64,000 nucleotides of DNA from positions 62,001-126,000 of the forward strand of contig QHWB01000038.1 of assembly GCA_003222395.1 (NCBI GenBank), given 5' to 3'. The notes under the pieces were generated by a model. That model saw only the letters and a program-made list of their open reading frames with translations, was not told the DNA's origin and did not search any database. Positions 19,697 to 28,731 of this stretch are shown piece after piece. The translations under genes were made by a program, and so were the position numbers. How positions within the stretch are numbered: position 1 is the first letter of the stretch; every line of letters begins with the position of its first letter. The DNA comes from Acidobacteriota bacterium. GTDB taxonomy: Bacteria > Acidobacteriota > Vicinamibacteria > Vicinamibacterales > CAVVIG01.

Positions 19697-21457
19697 TCAG
19701 AACAGCTGGCCGACATCGCCCAGCATGGCGCGGCGAATGAGCGGCAGCGGCAGCGGACCGATGCGGATGAACGCGTCGTGGAAACCGCGGAGGCTGTAGC
19801 CGCTCCCCTTCTTCGCCTTGTAGTCCTCGCGCAGCTTCAGGATCATCAGCTTGCCCATCGTGTAGTAGCCGTATAACGCATCGGACGTGCCGCGCTTCGC
19901 TTCCGACACCGCGACAGGATGCGGTTGATGGCCGGCGGTCTCGAAGAGCTTCGTCGCCTCCTCCACGTCCATCCCCTGCACGTGCATCTTGATGCCGACG
20001 ATGAATCGAACGTCGCGGAGGAGCGCGTCCTGGAGTTGGGCGAGCCGATACTTCGGCTCGCCGGCGTGAAATCCTTCGTCGAGCATCATCTGCTCGGCGT
20101 AATGCGCCCACCCTTCTGCGTTCGAAGCAGCGCCGTAGACCTTGCGGACGTCCGACGGGAAGTCCTTCGCATACAGAAACTGAGTGTAGTGGCCGGGATA
20201 CACCTCGTGAACCGACGTGTTGGCGATCGCCGCGTAATACCACTGCCGCATGAAATCGGCGCGCTCGGCGGCGGACCAGCGCGGGTCGGGCAGCGTCATG
20301 TTGTAGTACGCGACCAGCTTCGCGCGCTCGAACGGTCCGGGCGTGTCCATCGACGCCGACGTCGTCGACCGCATGAACGGCGGCGTCTCCTTCACCTTCG
20401 CGGGATCGGACGGCGGAATCGTGATGATGTGATGATCGACGATGAACTGGCGGATCGAATCGAGCGTGTCCTGCGTGGCCTGGAGCAGCCTGTCGGCGGG
20501 TGGATGGTCGGCCTGCATCGCGGCGAGCACCTGGTCGGCACTCTTGTTCGCATCGATTTGCCTGGCCGTCGCCTGGAACGCCGCCTCGTTCTTCCGGCGA
20601 TCCGCTTCGGCGGTCGAGAGGAGATCGGCCGGCGACATATCGATCATCTCGTAGTCGGCGAGCGCGAGCCGGTACACCTCGTCTCCGTATGCGAAGCTGC
20701 CGGTCGACTTCGCCAGCAGCGTCTTCTGGAGATACGTTTTGTAGTCACCGAGCGCGCCGATCACATCGTCGTTGCTCTTTCGGAAGGCATCGAGGAGCGC
20801 CTTGTCACTGACCTCGGTGAACGCGGCCGGCAGATCGTTCTTGAAGAACCGGATGTTGCCGTCGATCTGCTCGATCGCGATCTCGGTGTAGATCCGCGGC
20901 GGCGACCCGAGATTTTTGCGCGCCTCGAGGAGCACACCCGGCATCTTCTTCTCGCGCGCAATCAGGGCGGTGAGGCGCTCCGACGCGGGCGCGTAATTGC
21001 GCTTCATGATCACGTACGCCGAGTTGGTGATCGCGCCGCTGTACGAATCGGGATCCTTCGCCCATTGCCGGATGCGGTCGAGCGCGAGCACGCCGGCGTC
21101 GAGCGCGCGCTGCAGCTGCTCGCGATCGAGCTGTCTGTCGGTGGTCAGCGTCGCGGCATCGATCGCCGCGAGCTTCGTGCGGAACTGTTGCAGCGCCTGC
21201 GATTCGGCGTGGATCGCGGCTTCCGACGCATCTTCGAGCTCGGCATCGTATTGGTGGAGGCCGAGGTCGGTCGCCGCGCTCGGATGGCGCTTGTGGTGAT
21301 CGTCCAGAATCTGCCGCGCGAGCTCGGTGAACGCCGCGTCGCCCGGGCCCGCACCGGACGGTGGAGGCTGCGCCGGTCGATCGGAACACGAAATCGTCGC
21401 GCCGAATCCGAGCATGAGCACCGAGAGCGTCCCGCGCAATCGCAACGGTGATTGCAT
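19697..21457 (-). CDS. DUF885 family lipoprotein, putative zinc metallopeptidase
   Basis: The 586-residue protein has a signal peptide with lipobox (GATISC) and should be anchored to a membrane. It matches the DUF885 family of all-helical proteins with a thermolysin-like zinc motif. HEVYPGH is visible at about residue 415 and a second acidic helix follows (EGWAHYAEQMM), whose Glu would be the third ligand. Function is thought to be peptide or ester hydrolysis in the envelope. The length is normal. It ends 13 bases from the end of the cytochrome-like gene and lies next to mocA on the same strand, with a nine-base gap. Confidence 0.8.
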   Translation of the reverse strand: MQSPLRLRGTLSVLMLGFGATISCSDRPAQPPPSGAGPGDAAFTELARQILDDHHKRHPSAATDLGLHQYDAELEDASEAAIHAESQALQQFRTKLAAIDAATLTTDRQLDREQLQRALDAGVLALDRIRQWAKDPDSYSGAITNSAYVIMKRNYAPASERLTALIAREKKMPGVLLEARKNLGSPPRIYTEIAIEQIDGNIRFFKNDLPAAFTEVSDKALLDAFRKSNDDVIGALGDYKTYLQKTLLAKSTGSFAYGDEVYRLALADYEMIDMSPADLLSTAEADRRKNEAAFQATARQIDANKSADQVLAAMQADHPPADRLLQATQDTLDSIRQFIVDHHIITIPPSDPAKVKETPPFMRSTTSASMDTPGPFERAKLVAYYNMTLPDPRWSAAERADFMRQWYYAAIANTSVHEVYPGHYTQFLYAKDFPSDVRKVYGAASNAEGWAHYAEQMMLDEGFHAGEPKYRLAQLQDALLRDVRFIVGIKMHVQGMDVEEATKLFETAGHQPHPVAVSEAKRGTSDALYGYYTMGKLMILKLREDYKAKKGSGYSLRGFHDAFIRIGPLPLPLIRRAMLGDVGQLF

Positions 21458-21466
21458 GGCGTCCTA

Positions 21467-22051
21467 TCACCTCTTCAAAAGGCGCTTCGCGCGTTCGTAA
21501 TCATCCGGCGTGTCGATGTCCTCGAGGAGCTCGCGTGGAAACTCGAGCTCGAGCATCTCGCCGGCGTGCCGCCGGAGGACCGATCGCGCGCCGTGCTGGA
21601 GGACGGCGAGCTCAGAGTACAGCGCGCGGGTGAACAAGTGCGGCGGAGCGATCACATCGCCGTACCGCACGCTGACGATCGCCGGCCGCCCGCCGACGTA
21701 AGCATCGAGGAGCGCGCGATAGTCGCACGCCGTGACGAACGGCTGGTCCGCCAGAGCGAACATCGCGGCGTCGGTGTCGGTCAGGTGCTCGATCGCCGTC
21801 CGAAACGAGCTGCCCATTCCCGTCGCGTACTCCGGGTTCACCGCGTGGCGGATCGGCAGCCCGTCGAGCGCGGCCAATACTTTGCCGTGTTCGTGTCCGA
21901 TGACCACGAGCACCTCGTCGAAGCCCGCCTCGCAGACCTGGCGCACCGTCCGGCGCACCAGCGGCTCGTCGTCGAGGGGCAACAGGAGCTTCTGCGTCCC
22001 CATCCGGGTCGACGCCCCAGCGGCGAGCACGACGGCGGCGACGTGGGTCAT
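21467..22051 (-). CDS. mocA: Molybdenum cofactor nucleotidyltransferase (MocA/MobA-like)
   Basis: The 194-residue protein is a GT-A-fold nucleotidyltransferase: VAAVVLAAGASTRMGTQK gives the nucleotide-binding loop, and FALADQPFV gives the metal-binding Asp. MocA adds CMP to molybdopterin to form the MCD cofactor used by xanthine-oxidase-family enzymes, including CO dehydrogenase. The gene is divergent from coxM and only 99 bases away, which fits that role. MobA (the GMP version) is the main alternative. The start at 22051 is chosen because the domain begins there and a TACGCT box lies seven bases upstream; the longer frame to 22123 adds a basic tail not seen in the family. Confidence 0.78.
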   Translation of the reverse strand: MTHVAAVVLAAGASTRMGTQKLLLPLDDEPLVRRTVRQVCEAGFDEVLVVIGHEHGKVLAALDGLPIRHAVNPEYATGMGSSFRTAIEHLTDTDAAMFALADQPFVTACDYRALLDAYVGGRPAIVSVRYGDVIAPPHLFTRALYSELAVLQHGARSVLRRHAGEMLELEFPRELLEDIDTPDDYERAKRLLKR

Positions 22052-22105
22052 CGCCTTAAGCGTAGCCAGACGTTGAGAAGCACACCCAAGTTTTTCGTGT
22101 TGGCG

Positions 22106-22111
22106 TAGAAT
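22106..22111 (+). promoter_or_regulatory. Putative -10 box of the cox operon
   Basis: TAGAAT lies in the 99-base gap between mocA and coxM, 39 bases before the GTG start. No clear -35 hexamer precedes it. Confidence 0.3.
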
Positions 22112-22150
22112 CACGCCTTCCAACCAACGGTCTCAGGGCAGGAGGTCCGC

Positions 22151-23029
22151 GTGATTCCCGCAGCCTTCGAGTACGTTCGGGCCCACTCCATCGACGAAGC
22201 GATCGCGCATCTGCAGCAGCACGGCGGCGACGCGCGCGTGCTGGCCGGCGGGCAGAGCCTCATTCCCGCGATGCGCTTCCGGCTCGCGCGGCCGGCCGTC
22301 CTCGTCGACATCAACTCCGTCCGCGATCTGAGCTACCTGCGCGCGAGCGACGGCGTGCTGGAGATCGGCGCCACCTCGCGCGACAGCGACGTCGAGCGCG
22401 CGGGCTGGATCGGCGATCGCCGCTGGAGCCTGATCCACGATGTGTCGCGCGTGGTCGCCGATCCGGTGGTCCGTCAGATGGGCACGGTTGTCGGCAGCCT
22501 GTGCCACAACGATCCGTCCGGCGATTGGACGACTGCGGCGCTCGCTTCGCGCGCCGAAGTCGTCGTGCGCGGCAAGGCCGGTGCACGCACGGTTCCGATC
22601 GACGAGTTCCTCGTCGACAGCTTCACGACCGCCGTCGGCGAGGGCGAGATGGCGGTGGCCGCGCGGTTTCCGAAGCCCGACGATCGCACCGCGGGCTCGT
22701 ACCAGAAGATCGAGCGGAAGGTCGGCGACTTCGCGACGGCGGCGGCTGCGGTGCAGATCTCGCTGAACGCGGACGGAACCGTGCGCGCCGCGGGCATCGC
22801 GTTGTCGGCGGCGGGGCCGTGCGCGCTCCGCGTCGACGAAGCGGAGCGGCTGCTGGTCGGACGGGAGCCGCGCGACGAGACGATCCGCGCGGCCGCCGAC
22901 GCGGCGTCGCGCAGGAGCGCGCCGCAGGCGGATCTGCGCGGCGGCGTCGATTACAAGAAACATCTGGCCGGCGTGCTCGTCGCGCGCGGCCTTCGTCAGG
23001 CGCTGGCGCGCCTCGGAGCGCGGGCATGA
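22151..23029 (+). CDS. coxM: Aerobic CO dehydrogenase, FAD-binding medium subunit
   Basis: The subunit passes electrons from the iron-sulfur subunit to FAD and on to quinones. The 292-residue protein has the two FAD-binding motifs of the family: [10 protein letters not shown] at about residue 32 and a [15 protein letters not shown] segment near residue 113, matching the (T)IGG-type loop in diverged form. It starts with GTG at 22151 behind a strong AGGAGG. It overlaps coxS by ATGA. The gene order M-S-L matches canonical CO dehydrogenase operons. Confidence 0.88.
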   Translation: MIPAAFEYVRAHSIDEAIAHLQQHGGDARVLAGGQSLIPAMRFRLARPAVLVDINSVRDLSYLRASDGVLEIGATSRDSDVERAGWIGDRRWSLIHDVSRVVADPVVRQMGTVVGSLCHNDPSGDWTTAALASRAEVVVRGKAGARTVPIDEFLVDSFTTAVGEGEMAVAARFPKPDDRTAGSYQKIERKVGDFATAAAAVQISLNADGTVRAAGIALSAAGPCALRVDEAERLLVGREPRDETIRAAADAASRRSAPQADLRGGVDYKKHLAGVLVARGLRQALARLGARA

Positions 23030-23511
23030 AGATCCACGTCACGATCAACGGCGCCGCTTACGAACGCGACGTCGAGCCGCGCACGCTGCTCGTGCACTTC
23101 CTGCGCGACGACTGCGGCCAGACCGGCACGCACGTCGGCTGCGACACCTCGAGCTGCGGCTGCTGCGTCGTCGTCGTCGACGGCGACCGCGCGGTGAAAT
23201 CGTGCACGATGTTCGCCGTGCAGGCCGACGGACGGGAGATCCGCACCGTCGAAGGACTTGCCGACGGCGGCACGCTGCATCCGCTCCAGCAGGCGTTCTG
23301 GGATCAGCACGGATTGCAGTGCGGCTACTGCACGCCGGGCATGCTGCTGACGGCGTACGCGCTGCTGAAGCACAATCCCGCGCCCACCGACGCCGACATC
23401 CGCGAAGGTCTTGCCGGCAATCTGTGCCGCTGCACCGGATATCAGAACATCGTCAAGTCGGTTCAGCAGGCCGCCGGCACGCTGGGCCATCCGTCTGCCG
23501 CGACAGCATGA
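23026..23511 (+). CDS. coxS: Aerobic CO dehydrogenase, 2Fe-2S small subunit
   Basis: The 161-residue protein carries two [2Fe-2S] clusters. The N-terminal plant-ferredoxin site is visible as [12 protein letters not shown] with a further Cys in VKSCTMF. The C-terminal helical-bundle site is visible as QCGYCTPGM and [11 protein letters not shown]. These relay electrons from the molybdenum centre of CoxL to the FAD of CoxM. Length and motif order are normal. Its ATG overlaps the coxM stop. Confidence 0.92.
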   Translation: MKIHVTINGAAYERDVEPRTLLVHFLRDDCGQTGTHVGCDTSSCGCCVVVVDGDRAVKSCTMFAVQADGREIRTVEGLADGGTLHPLQQAFWDQHGLQCGYCTPGMLLTAYALLKHNPAPTDADIREGLAGNLCRCTGYQNIVKSVQQAAGTLGHPSAATA

Positions 23512-23532
23512 CGCGGCACGCGAGGGACACTC

Positions 23533-25887
23533 ATGAGCACTGAACCGAAACCCGGAGGCTCTCTCGGCGTCGCGATGAAGCGAAAGGAAGACCCGCGCTT
23601 CATCCAGGGCAAGGGACGGTACGTCGACGACATCTCGTTGCCGGGCATGCTTCACCTCGCCATCGTTCGCAGCCCGTATCCTCACGCCGGAATCACATCG
23701 ATCGACATCAGCGAGGCGATGCGGGTTCCGGGCGTCAGGGCCGTCATCACCGGAAAGGATCTCGAGGCCGCGGGTCTCGGATGGCTGCCGACCTTCCACG
23801 GCTTCGACAAGCAGATGGTGCTCGCAATCGGCAAGGTGCTCTTCCAGTATCAGGAAGTCGCCGCCGTGTTCGCCGAGTCGCGGGGTGCGGCGGCCGATGG
23901 CGCCGAGGCGGTGCACGTCGAGTACGCGCCGCTGCCGGTCGTCACCGATCCGTTCGCGGCCAGGACCGATCAGGTGATCCTCCGTCCGGACCGCGAGAAG
24001 AAGACCAACCACATCTATCACTGGGAGGTCGGCGACAAGGACGCGACCGCGCGTGCGCTCCGAACGAGCCCGCGGCGAATCTCGCAGCGCATCTGGTTCC
24101 AGCGCTGCCATCCGGCGCCGCTCGAGCCGTGCGGCTGCGTCGCCCAGTTCGACGCGATGGGCCGCCTGCAGTTCTACGTGACGTCGCAGGCGCCGCACGT
24201 CTACCGCACCGCGCTCGCGATCGTCACCGGAATCGCCGAGGACAAGATCCACGTCATCTCGCCCGACATCGGCGGCGGATTCGGCAACAAGGTGCCGGTC
24301 TATCCCGGATACGTCTGCGCTATCGTCGGCGCACTGAAGCTGGGACGCCCGGTGAAATGGATCGAGAGCCGCACGGAGAACCTGACGAGCACCGGCTTCG
24401 CTCGCGATTACCACATGGACGTCGAGATCGGCGCGACCGACGACGGTCGGATGACGGCGCTGCACGTGGCGACGACGGCCGATCATGGGGCGTTCGATGC
24501 GGCGGCGGATCCGACGAAGTATCCGGCGGGCATGTTCGGCATCGTCACCGGCAGCTACGACGTGCCGGCGGCGCACGCCGAAGTCGATGCCTATTTCACC
24601 AACAAGGCGCCGGGCGGCATCGCGTACCGCTGCTCGTTCCGCGTCACCGAGGCGAGCTACGCGATCGAGCGCGCGATGGACATCCTGGCCGACGAGCTCC
24701 GCATGGATCCGGTGGAAGTGCGCCGCAAGAACTTCGTGCGGAAGGATCAATTCCCGTATCAATCGCGCCTCGGCTTCACGTACGACAGCGGCGACTATCA
24801 GAAGGCGCTCGACGTCGCGCTCGAGAAGATTGGCTACAAGGAACTGCTGAAGGAGCAGACCGCAAAGCGTCTTCGCGGCGAGCTGATGGGGATCGGCTTC
24901 TCGACGTTCACCGAGGTCGTGGGCGCCGGTCCCTCGAAGCATTTCGACATCCTCGGGATCAAGATGTTCGACAGCGCCGAGATCCGGATTCACCCGACCG
25001 GCGCCGGCATCGTCCGCACCGGAACCAAATCGCAGGGCCAGGGACACGAGACGACGTGGGCGCAGATCGTGGCCGAGGAGCTCGGCCTCGATCCGCAGAA
25101 CATCATGGTCGAGGAAGGCGACACCGACACGGCGCCGTACGGGCTCGGCACCTACGCGAGCCGCAGCACGCCGGTCGCCGGTGGAGCGATCGCGATGGCG
25201 GCGCGCCGCGTTCGCGAGAAGGCAAAGAAAGTGGCGGCGCACCTGCTCGAAGTCGGCGAGGCCGACGTCGAGTGGCAGGACTACAAGTTCCAGGTGAAGG
25301 GCGTGCCGGCGAAAAGCGTCACGATGAAAGAAGTGGCGTTTGCCGCCTACACGAACATGTCGCAGAACGAACCGGGCCTCGAGGCGTCGTACTACTACGA
25401 TCCGCCGAACATGACGTTTCCAAGCGGCTGTTACGTCGCGGTGGTCGACGTCGATCGCGAGACCGGCGAGGTCAAGGTGCGCAGGTTCCTCGCCGTCGAC
25501 GATTGCGGCATCATCATCAACCCGCTCATCGTCGAAGGACAGATCCACGGCGGCCTCACCGAAGGCTTCGCGATCGCGTTCATGCAGGAGATCCAGTACG
25601 ACAGCGACGGCAACAACCTGAACACGAACTTCACCGACTACCTGTTGCCGACGTCGCTCGAGACGCCGCACTGGGAGACGGCAAAGGTCACCACGCCGAG
25701 CCCTCACCATCCGATTGGCGCGAAAGGGGTCGGCGAGAGCCCGAACGTCGGCAGCCCTGCGGCGTTCGTCAACGCGGTCATCGACGCGCTGTCGCCGCTC
25801 GGCGTCCGACATCTCGACATGCCGATCACGCGCGACAAGGTGTGGCGCGCCATCCGAGCGGCGGAAGCGAAGACGGCACTGGCGTGA
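23533..25887 (+). CDS. coxL: Form I aerobic CO dehydrogenase, molybdenum-copper large subunit
   Basis: The enzyme oxidises CO to CO2 at a Mo-Cu centre and feeds electrons to respiration. The 784-residue protein contains AYRCSFR at residues 364-370. This active-site loop defines form I, or true, CO dehydrogenase, and Cys367 would bind copper. Form II homologues have a different loop at this point. Other family segments are present: the SPDIGGGFGNKVP cofactor loop, SQGQGHETTWAQ and GAKGVGESPN with the catalytic Glu near the end. It is slightly shorter than the roughly 809-residue Oligotropha enzyme. It starts 21 bases after coxS and overlaps coxG by GTGA. Confidence 0.93.
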   Translation: MSTEPKPGGSLGVAMKRKEDPRFIQGKGRYVDDISLPGMLHLAIVRSPYPHAGITSIDISEAMRVPGVRAVITGKDLEAAGLGWLPTFHGFDKQMVLAIGKVLFQYQEVAAVFAESRGAAADGAEAVHVEYAPLPVVTDPFAARTDQVILRPDREKKTNHIYHWEVGDKDATARALRTSPRRISQRIWFQRCHPAPLEPCGCVAQFDAMGRLQFYVTSQAPHVYRTALAIVTGIAEDKIHVISPDIGGGFGNKVPVYPGYVCAIVGALKLGRPVKWIESRTENLTSTGFARDYHMDVEIGATDDGRMTALHVATTADHGAFDAAADPTKYPAGMFGIVTGSYDVPAAHAEVDAYFTNKAPGGIAYRCSFRVTEASYAIERAMDILADELRMDPVEVRRKNFVRKDQFPYQSRLGFTYDSGDYQKALDVALEKIGYKELLKEQTAKRLRGELMGIGFSTFTEVVGAGPSKHFDILGIKMFDSAEIRIHPTGAGIVRTGTKSQGQGHETTWAQIVAEELGLDPQNIMVEEGDTDTAPYGLGTYASRSTPVAGGAIAMAARRVREKAKKVAAHLLEVGEADVEWQDYKFQVKGVPAKSVTMKEVAFAAYTNMSQNEPGLEASYYYDPPNMTFPSGCYVAVVDVDRETGEVKVRRFLAVDDCGIIINPLIVEGQIHGGLTEGFAIAFMQEIQYDSDGNNLNTNFTDYLLPTSLETPHWETAKVTTPSPHHPIGAKGVGESPNVGSPAAFVNAVIDALSPLGVRHLDMPITRDKVWRAIRAAEAKTALA

Positions 25888-26348
25888 ACCTTCAGTACAG
25901 CGGCGAAGAGAAGATCGCTGTCGGTCCCGGCGTGGTCTGGGCGTTCGTGACGGATCCGGGCAAGGTCGGCCGCTGCATGCCCGAGGTGAAAGAAGTCGCC
26001 GTGCAGGATCAGACGCACGTCGACGCCGTGGTGCAGGTTGCGGTCGGACCGGTTCGCGGCAAGTTCAAGCTGAAGGTCGAGCTGCTGCCGGACGCGTCGG
26101 GACGCCGGATCGACATGAAGATTTCCGGCGGCGGCTTCGGCAGCGCCGTCGACATGACCGCCGGCGCCGACGTCGTGGACGCCGGCGACGGCACGACGCT
26201 GCTCAAGTGGAGCGGCCAGGCGATCGCGCGCGGACCCGTGGCCGCCGTCGGCGGACGCGTGCTCGATGCCCAGGCCAAGAAACTGATCGAGCAGGCGTTC
26301 GCGAACGTCCGCCGGGAACTCTCTGCACCAATGGTCGATCAGGCATGA
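25884..26348 (+). CDS. coxG: CoxG, SRPBCC-fold CO dehydrogenase accessory protein
   Basis: The 154-residue protein matches the carbon monoxide dehydrogenase subunit G family (SRPBCC fold). It has the opening YSGEEKIAVGPGVVWAF, the VGRCMPEVKEV helix and a C-terminal amphipathic helix ending AFANVRREL. CoxG is proposed to help anchor the enzyme to the membrane and is linked to use of quinone. It starts with GTG at 25884, overlapping the coxL stop by four bases, and its stop overlaps coxD by ATGA, so translation is coupled. Confidence 0.87.
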   Translation: MNLQYSGEEKIAVGPGVVWAFVTDPGKVGRCMPEVKEVAVQDQTHVDAVVQVAVGPVRGKFKLKVELLPDASGRRIDMKISGGGFGSAVDMTAGADVVDAGDGTTLLKWSGQAIARGPVAAVGGRVLDAQAKKLIEQAFANVRRELSAPMVDQA

Positions 26349-27301
26349 GCCGCGTGGATGCGGCCGCCATTCGCGCCGCGTTCCGCGAGCGCGGCTTCAT
26401 CGCCGACGAGGCGTTCGGCACGGCGCTGCAGCTCGCGCTCGCGCTCGAGAAACCGCTGCTCATCGAAGGTCCGGCCGGCGTCGGCAAAACGGAGAGCGCG
26501 AAGGTGCTCGCCGACGTGCTGCACACGCGGCTGATTCGGCTGCAGTGCTACGAGGGACTCGACGCGATGTCGGCGCTCTACGAGTGGAACTACCCGCGGC
26601 AGATGCTGCACGCGCGGTTGACGGAGACCGACGGCTCGAGCCTCGAACAGCGCGAGGCGCAGATCTTTAGCGAGCGGTTCCTGCTGAAACGGCCGCTGCT
26701 CGAAGCGATTACCGAAGAGCGTTCCCCCGTGCTGCTCGTGGACGAAGTCGATCGCGCCGACGAAGCGTTCGAAGCGTTCCTCCTCGAGATGCTGGCCGAG
26801 TGGCAGGTGACGATCCCCGAGCTCGGCACGATTCGAGCGCGGCACAAGCCGTCGGTCATCCTCACGAGCAACCGTACGCGCGAGTTGTCGGACGCGCTCC
26901 GCCGCCGGTGTTTGTTCGTGTGGCTGCCCTACCCCTCGCTCGAGCAGGAAATCGACATCCTGCACGCACGCGTGCCCGGGCTGTCCGAGCGGCTCGCTCT
27001 GCAGATCGCGCGGCTGATGCACGCGCTGCGCGGCCTGTCGCTTCAGAAGGCGCCCGGCGTCGCCGAGAGCCTGGACTGGGCGCTGGCGCTCATGAGCCTG
27101 CACCGCGATCACCTCGACGCGAAGACGCTCGAACAGACGATCGGCTGCGTGCTCAAGGTCCACGAGGACCGTGCCGTCCTCGACGCTCATCGTGACGCAG
27201 TGGCACCGATTCTGTCCGACACCTCGTCGCGCACCGAGCCCGGAGGCTACGGTCTCGAGACCGATTTCGGATTCGGGTCGGTGTCGGCGCCGCGCGGCTG
27301 A
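26345..27301 (+). CDS. coxD: CoxD, MoxR-type AAA+ ATPase for Mo-Cu cofactor assembly
   Basis: The 318-residue protein is an AAA+ ATPase with a Walker A motif (GPAGVGKTES), Walker B (VLLVDEVDRADE) and sensor 1 (ILTSNRTREL). In Oligotropha, CoxD is a membrane-associated chaperone needed to insert sulfur and copper at the CoxL active site. The neighbouring VWA protein CoxE is its usual partner, as in other MoxR-VWA pairs. It overlaps coxG by ATGA and coxE by one base (TGATG). Confidence 0.9.
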   Translation: MSRVDAAAIRAAFRERGFIADEAFGTALQLALALEKPLLIEGPAGVGKTESAKVLADVLHTRLIRLQCYEGLDAMSALYEWNYPRQMLHARLTETDGSSLEQREAQIFSERFLLKRPLLEAITEERSPVLLVDEVDRADEAFEAFLLEMLAEWQVTIPELGTIRARHKPSVILTSNRTRELSDALRRRCLFVWLPYPSLEQEIDILHARVPGLSERLALQIARLMHALRGLSLQKAPGVAESLDWALALMSLHRDHLDAKTLEQTIGCVLKVHEDRAVLDAHRDAVAPILSDTSSRTEPGGYGLETDFGFGSVSAPRG

Positions 27302-28503
27302 TGTATCCGTTCCGGAGTCTTCCTGAAAATCTGATCGCGTTCTGCGCGTTCCTGCGCGACGACCACGGCTTCGCCATCGGGCCGCGCGAGGCGCACGACG
27401 CCGCGCGTGCGCTCGAGATCGCCGATCTCGCCGACGAGCGCGCCGTGCGCCATGTGCTCCGACCGGTTCTGAGCGGAACGCGCGAGGACGCCGCGTGTTT
27501 CGACGCGGCCTTCAGCGCCTTCTTCTTTCCGGGGCCGTCGCGCGTCGTGCAGTCCGAGCTGTCCGCGCGGCCGCGCGCGCTCAATCGCGCCGACGCAAAC
27601 GAACCAGCTCCCGATCGCATGCGAGCGAGTGCGACAGCTGAAGGAGGGATCGACGAATCGAGGCTCACGGTCGACGGTCAACTCGTACCGGCGCCACCGA
27701 GCGAGGTCACCGACGCGGCACGCGTGTCGCTGGCTCGCGCCAGCTACAGTCCGTACGACGCGGAGGGCGAGGTCGGCGGGCCCGAGATTCGTCGTGCGGA
27801 TCCCGAGTGGTGCGATGCGGCGCGCTCGCTCGTTCGCCGCCTCCACGTCGGCTTGTCCCGCAGCTGGCGTCCTTCGACGAAGGGGCAGCGTTTCGATCTG
27901 CGGCGGACGCTGAGGGTGAGCCTTCAGAGTGGCGGCGAACCGCTGAATATCCGGTGGCTGCGGCGTCCGAAACGCGCGCCTCGATTCGTCGTGCTCGTCG
28001 ACGGCAGCCGCTCGATGAGCGGCGCCGCATCGACGGCGCTCGAGCTCGCCGTCGCGATTGCCGCTGCGACGATGCGCATAGAGGCGTTCACGTTCTCGAC
28101 GGGGCTGCGCCGCGTCACCGACGAAGTGCAGCGCGCGGCTGCGGGAGACACGGTCCGCATCAATCGTCTTCAGCATGCATGGGGCGGCGGCACCGCCATC
28201 GGCGAGTGCCTCCGCGATTTTCTGCGAAGGTTCGGGGATCGACTTCTCGGACGGCAGACGCTCGTCGTGATCGCCAGCGACGGCCTCGACGTCGGACAAC
28301 CCGACGTGCTGCGCGACGCGATGCGTGAGATTCGCCGCCGATCGGCCGGGGTGGTGTGGTTGAACCCGCTGCTCGAGACCGCAGGCTACGAGCCGACGGC
28401 GAGCGGCATGCTGGCGGCCCGGCCCTACATCACGACGTTCGCCGCTGTGAACGACGCGGCCGGCCTCGCGCGGCTGTCGCGTCTCGTACGAATCCGGATG
28501 TAG
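27301..28503 (+). CDS. coxE: CoxE, VWA-domain protein for CO dehydrogenase maturation
   Basis: The 400-residue protein has a C-terminal von Willebrand A domain. The metal-ion site DGSRSMS is visible at about residue 238, after RFVVLVD, with GGGTAIGE further on and SDGLDVGQPD supplying a later ligand. It belongs to the CoxE/VWA-containing family that works with the MoxR ATPase CoxD to sulfurate and load copper on the enzyme. It shares one base with coxD and ends the cluster; no coxF or coxI follows. Confidence 0.88.
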   Translation: MYPFRSLPENLIAFCAFLRDDHGFAIGPREAHDAARALEIADLADERAVRHVLRPVLSGTREDAACFDAAFSAFFFPGPSRVVQSELSARPRALNRADANEPAPDRMRASATAEGGIDESRLTVDGQLVPAPPSEVTDAARVSLARASYSPYDAEGEVGGPEIRRADPEWCDAARSLVRRLHVGLSRSWRPSTKGQRFDLRRTLRVSLQSGGEPLNIRWLRRPKRAPRFVVLVDGSRSMSGAASTALELAVAIAAATMRIEAFTFSTGLRRVTDEVQRAAAGDTVRINRLQHAWGGGTAIGECLRDFLRRFGDRLLGRQTLVVIASDGLDVGQPDVLRDAMREIRRRSAGVVWLNPLLETAGYEPTASGMLAARPYITTFAAVNDAAGLARLSRLVRIRM

Positions 28504-28731
28504 GTCATCAACTCGAACATGAAGAACGAGAGCTTTGGCCCTCCGCTTGTATTCTCGCGCCGCTCACCGAAGTGCACGCGGCGTGCTGAAGCAACGTGTA
28601 GCGGCGATCGCCAACAAGAGAACCGGATTTACCACTTTTATAGATGCCGTCGCTCCCGCTCCCGCAGCCAGATGGCCTCGATTTCGTTCGCGTCAGTCAT
28701 TCCCTGCTCTACCGCACCCCGAGGTGATGTG

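Noticed and set aside
28519-28731. N-terminal extension of the TPR lipoprotein, or a small gene after coxE
   Set aside because: No signal peptide or coding bias is seen, and the start at 28732 has both a ribosome binding site and a lipoprotein signal.
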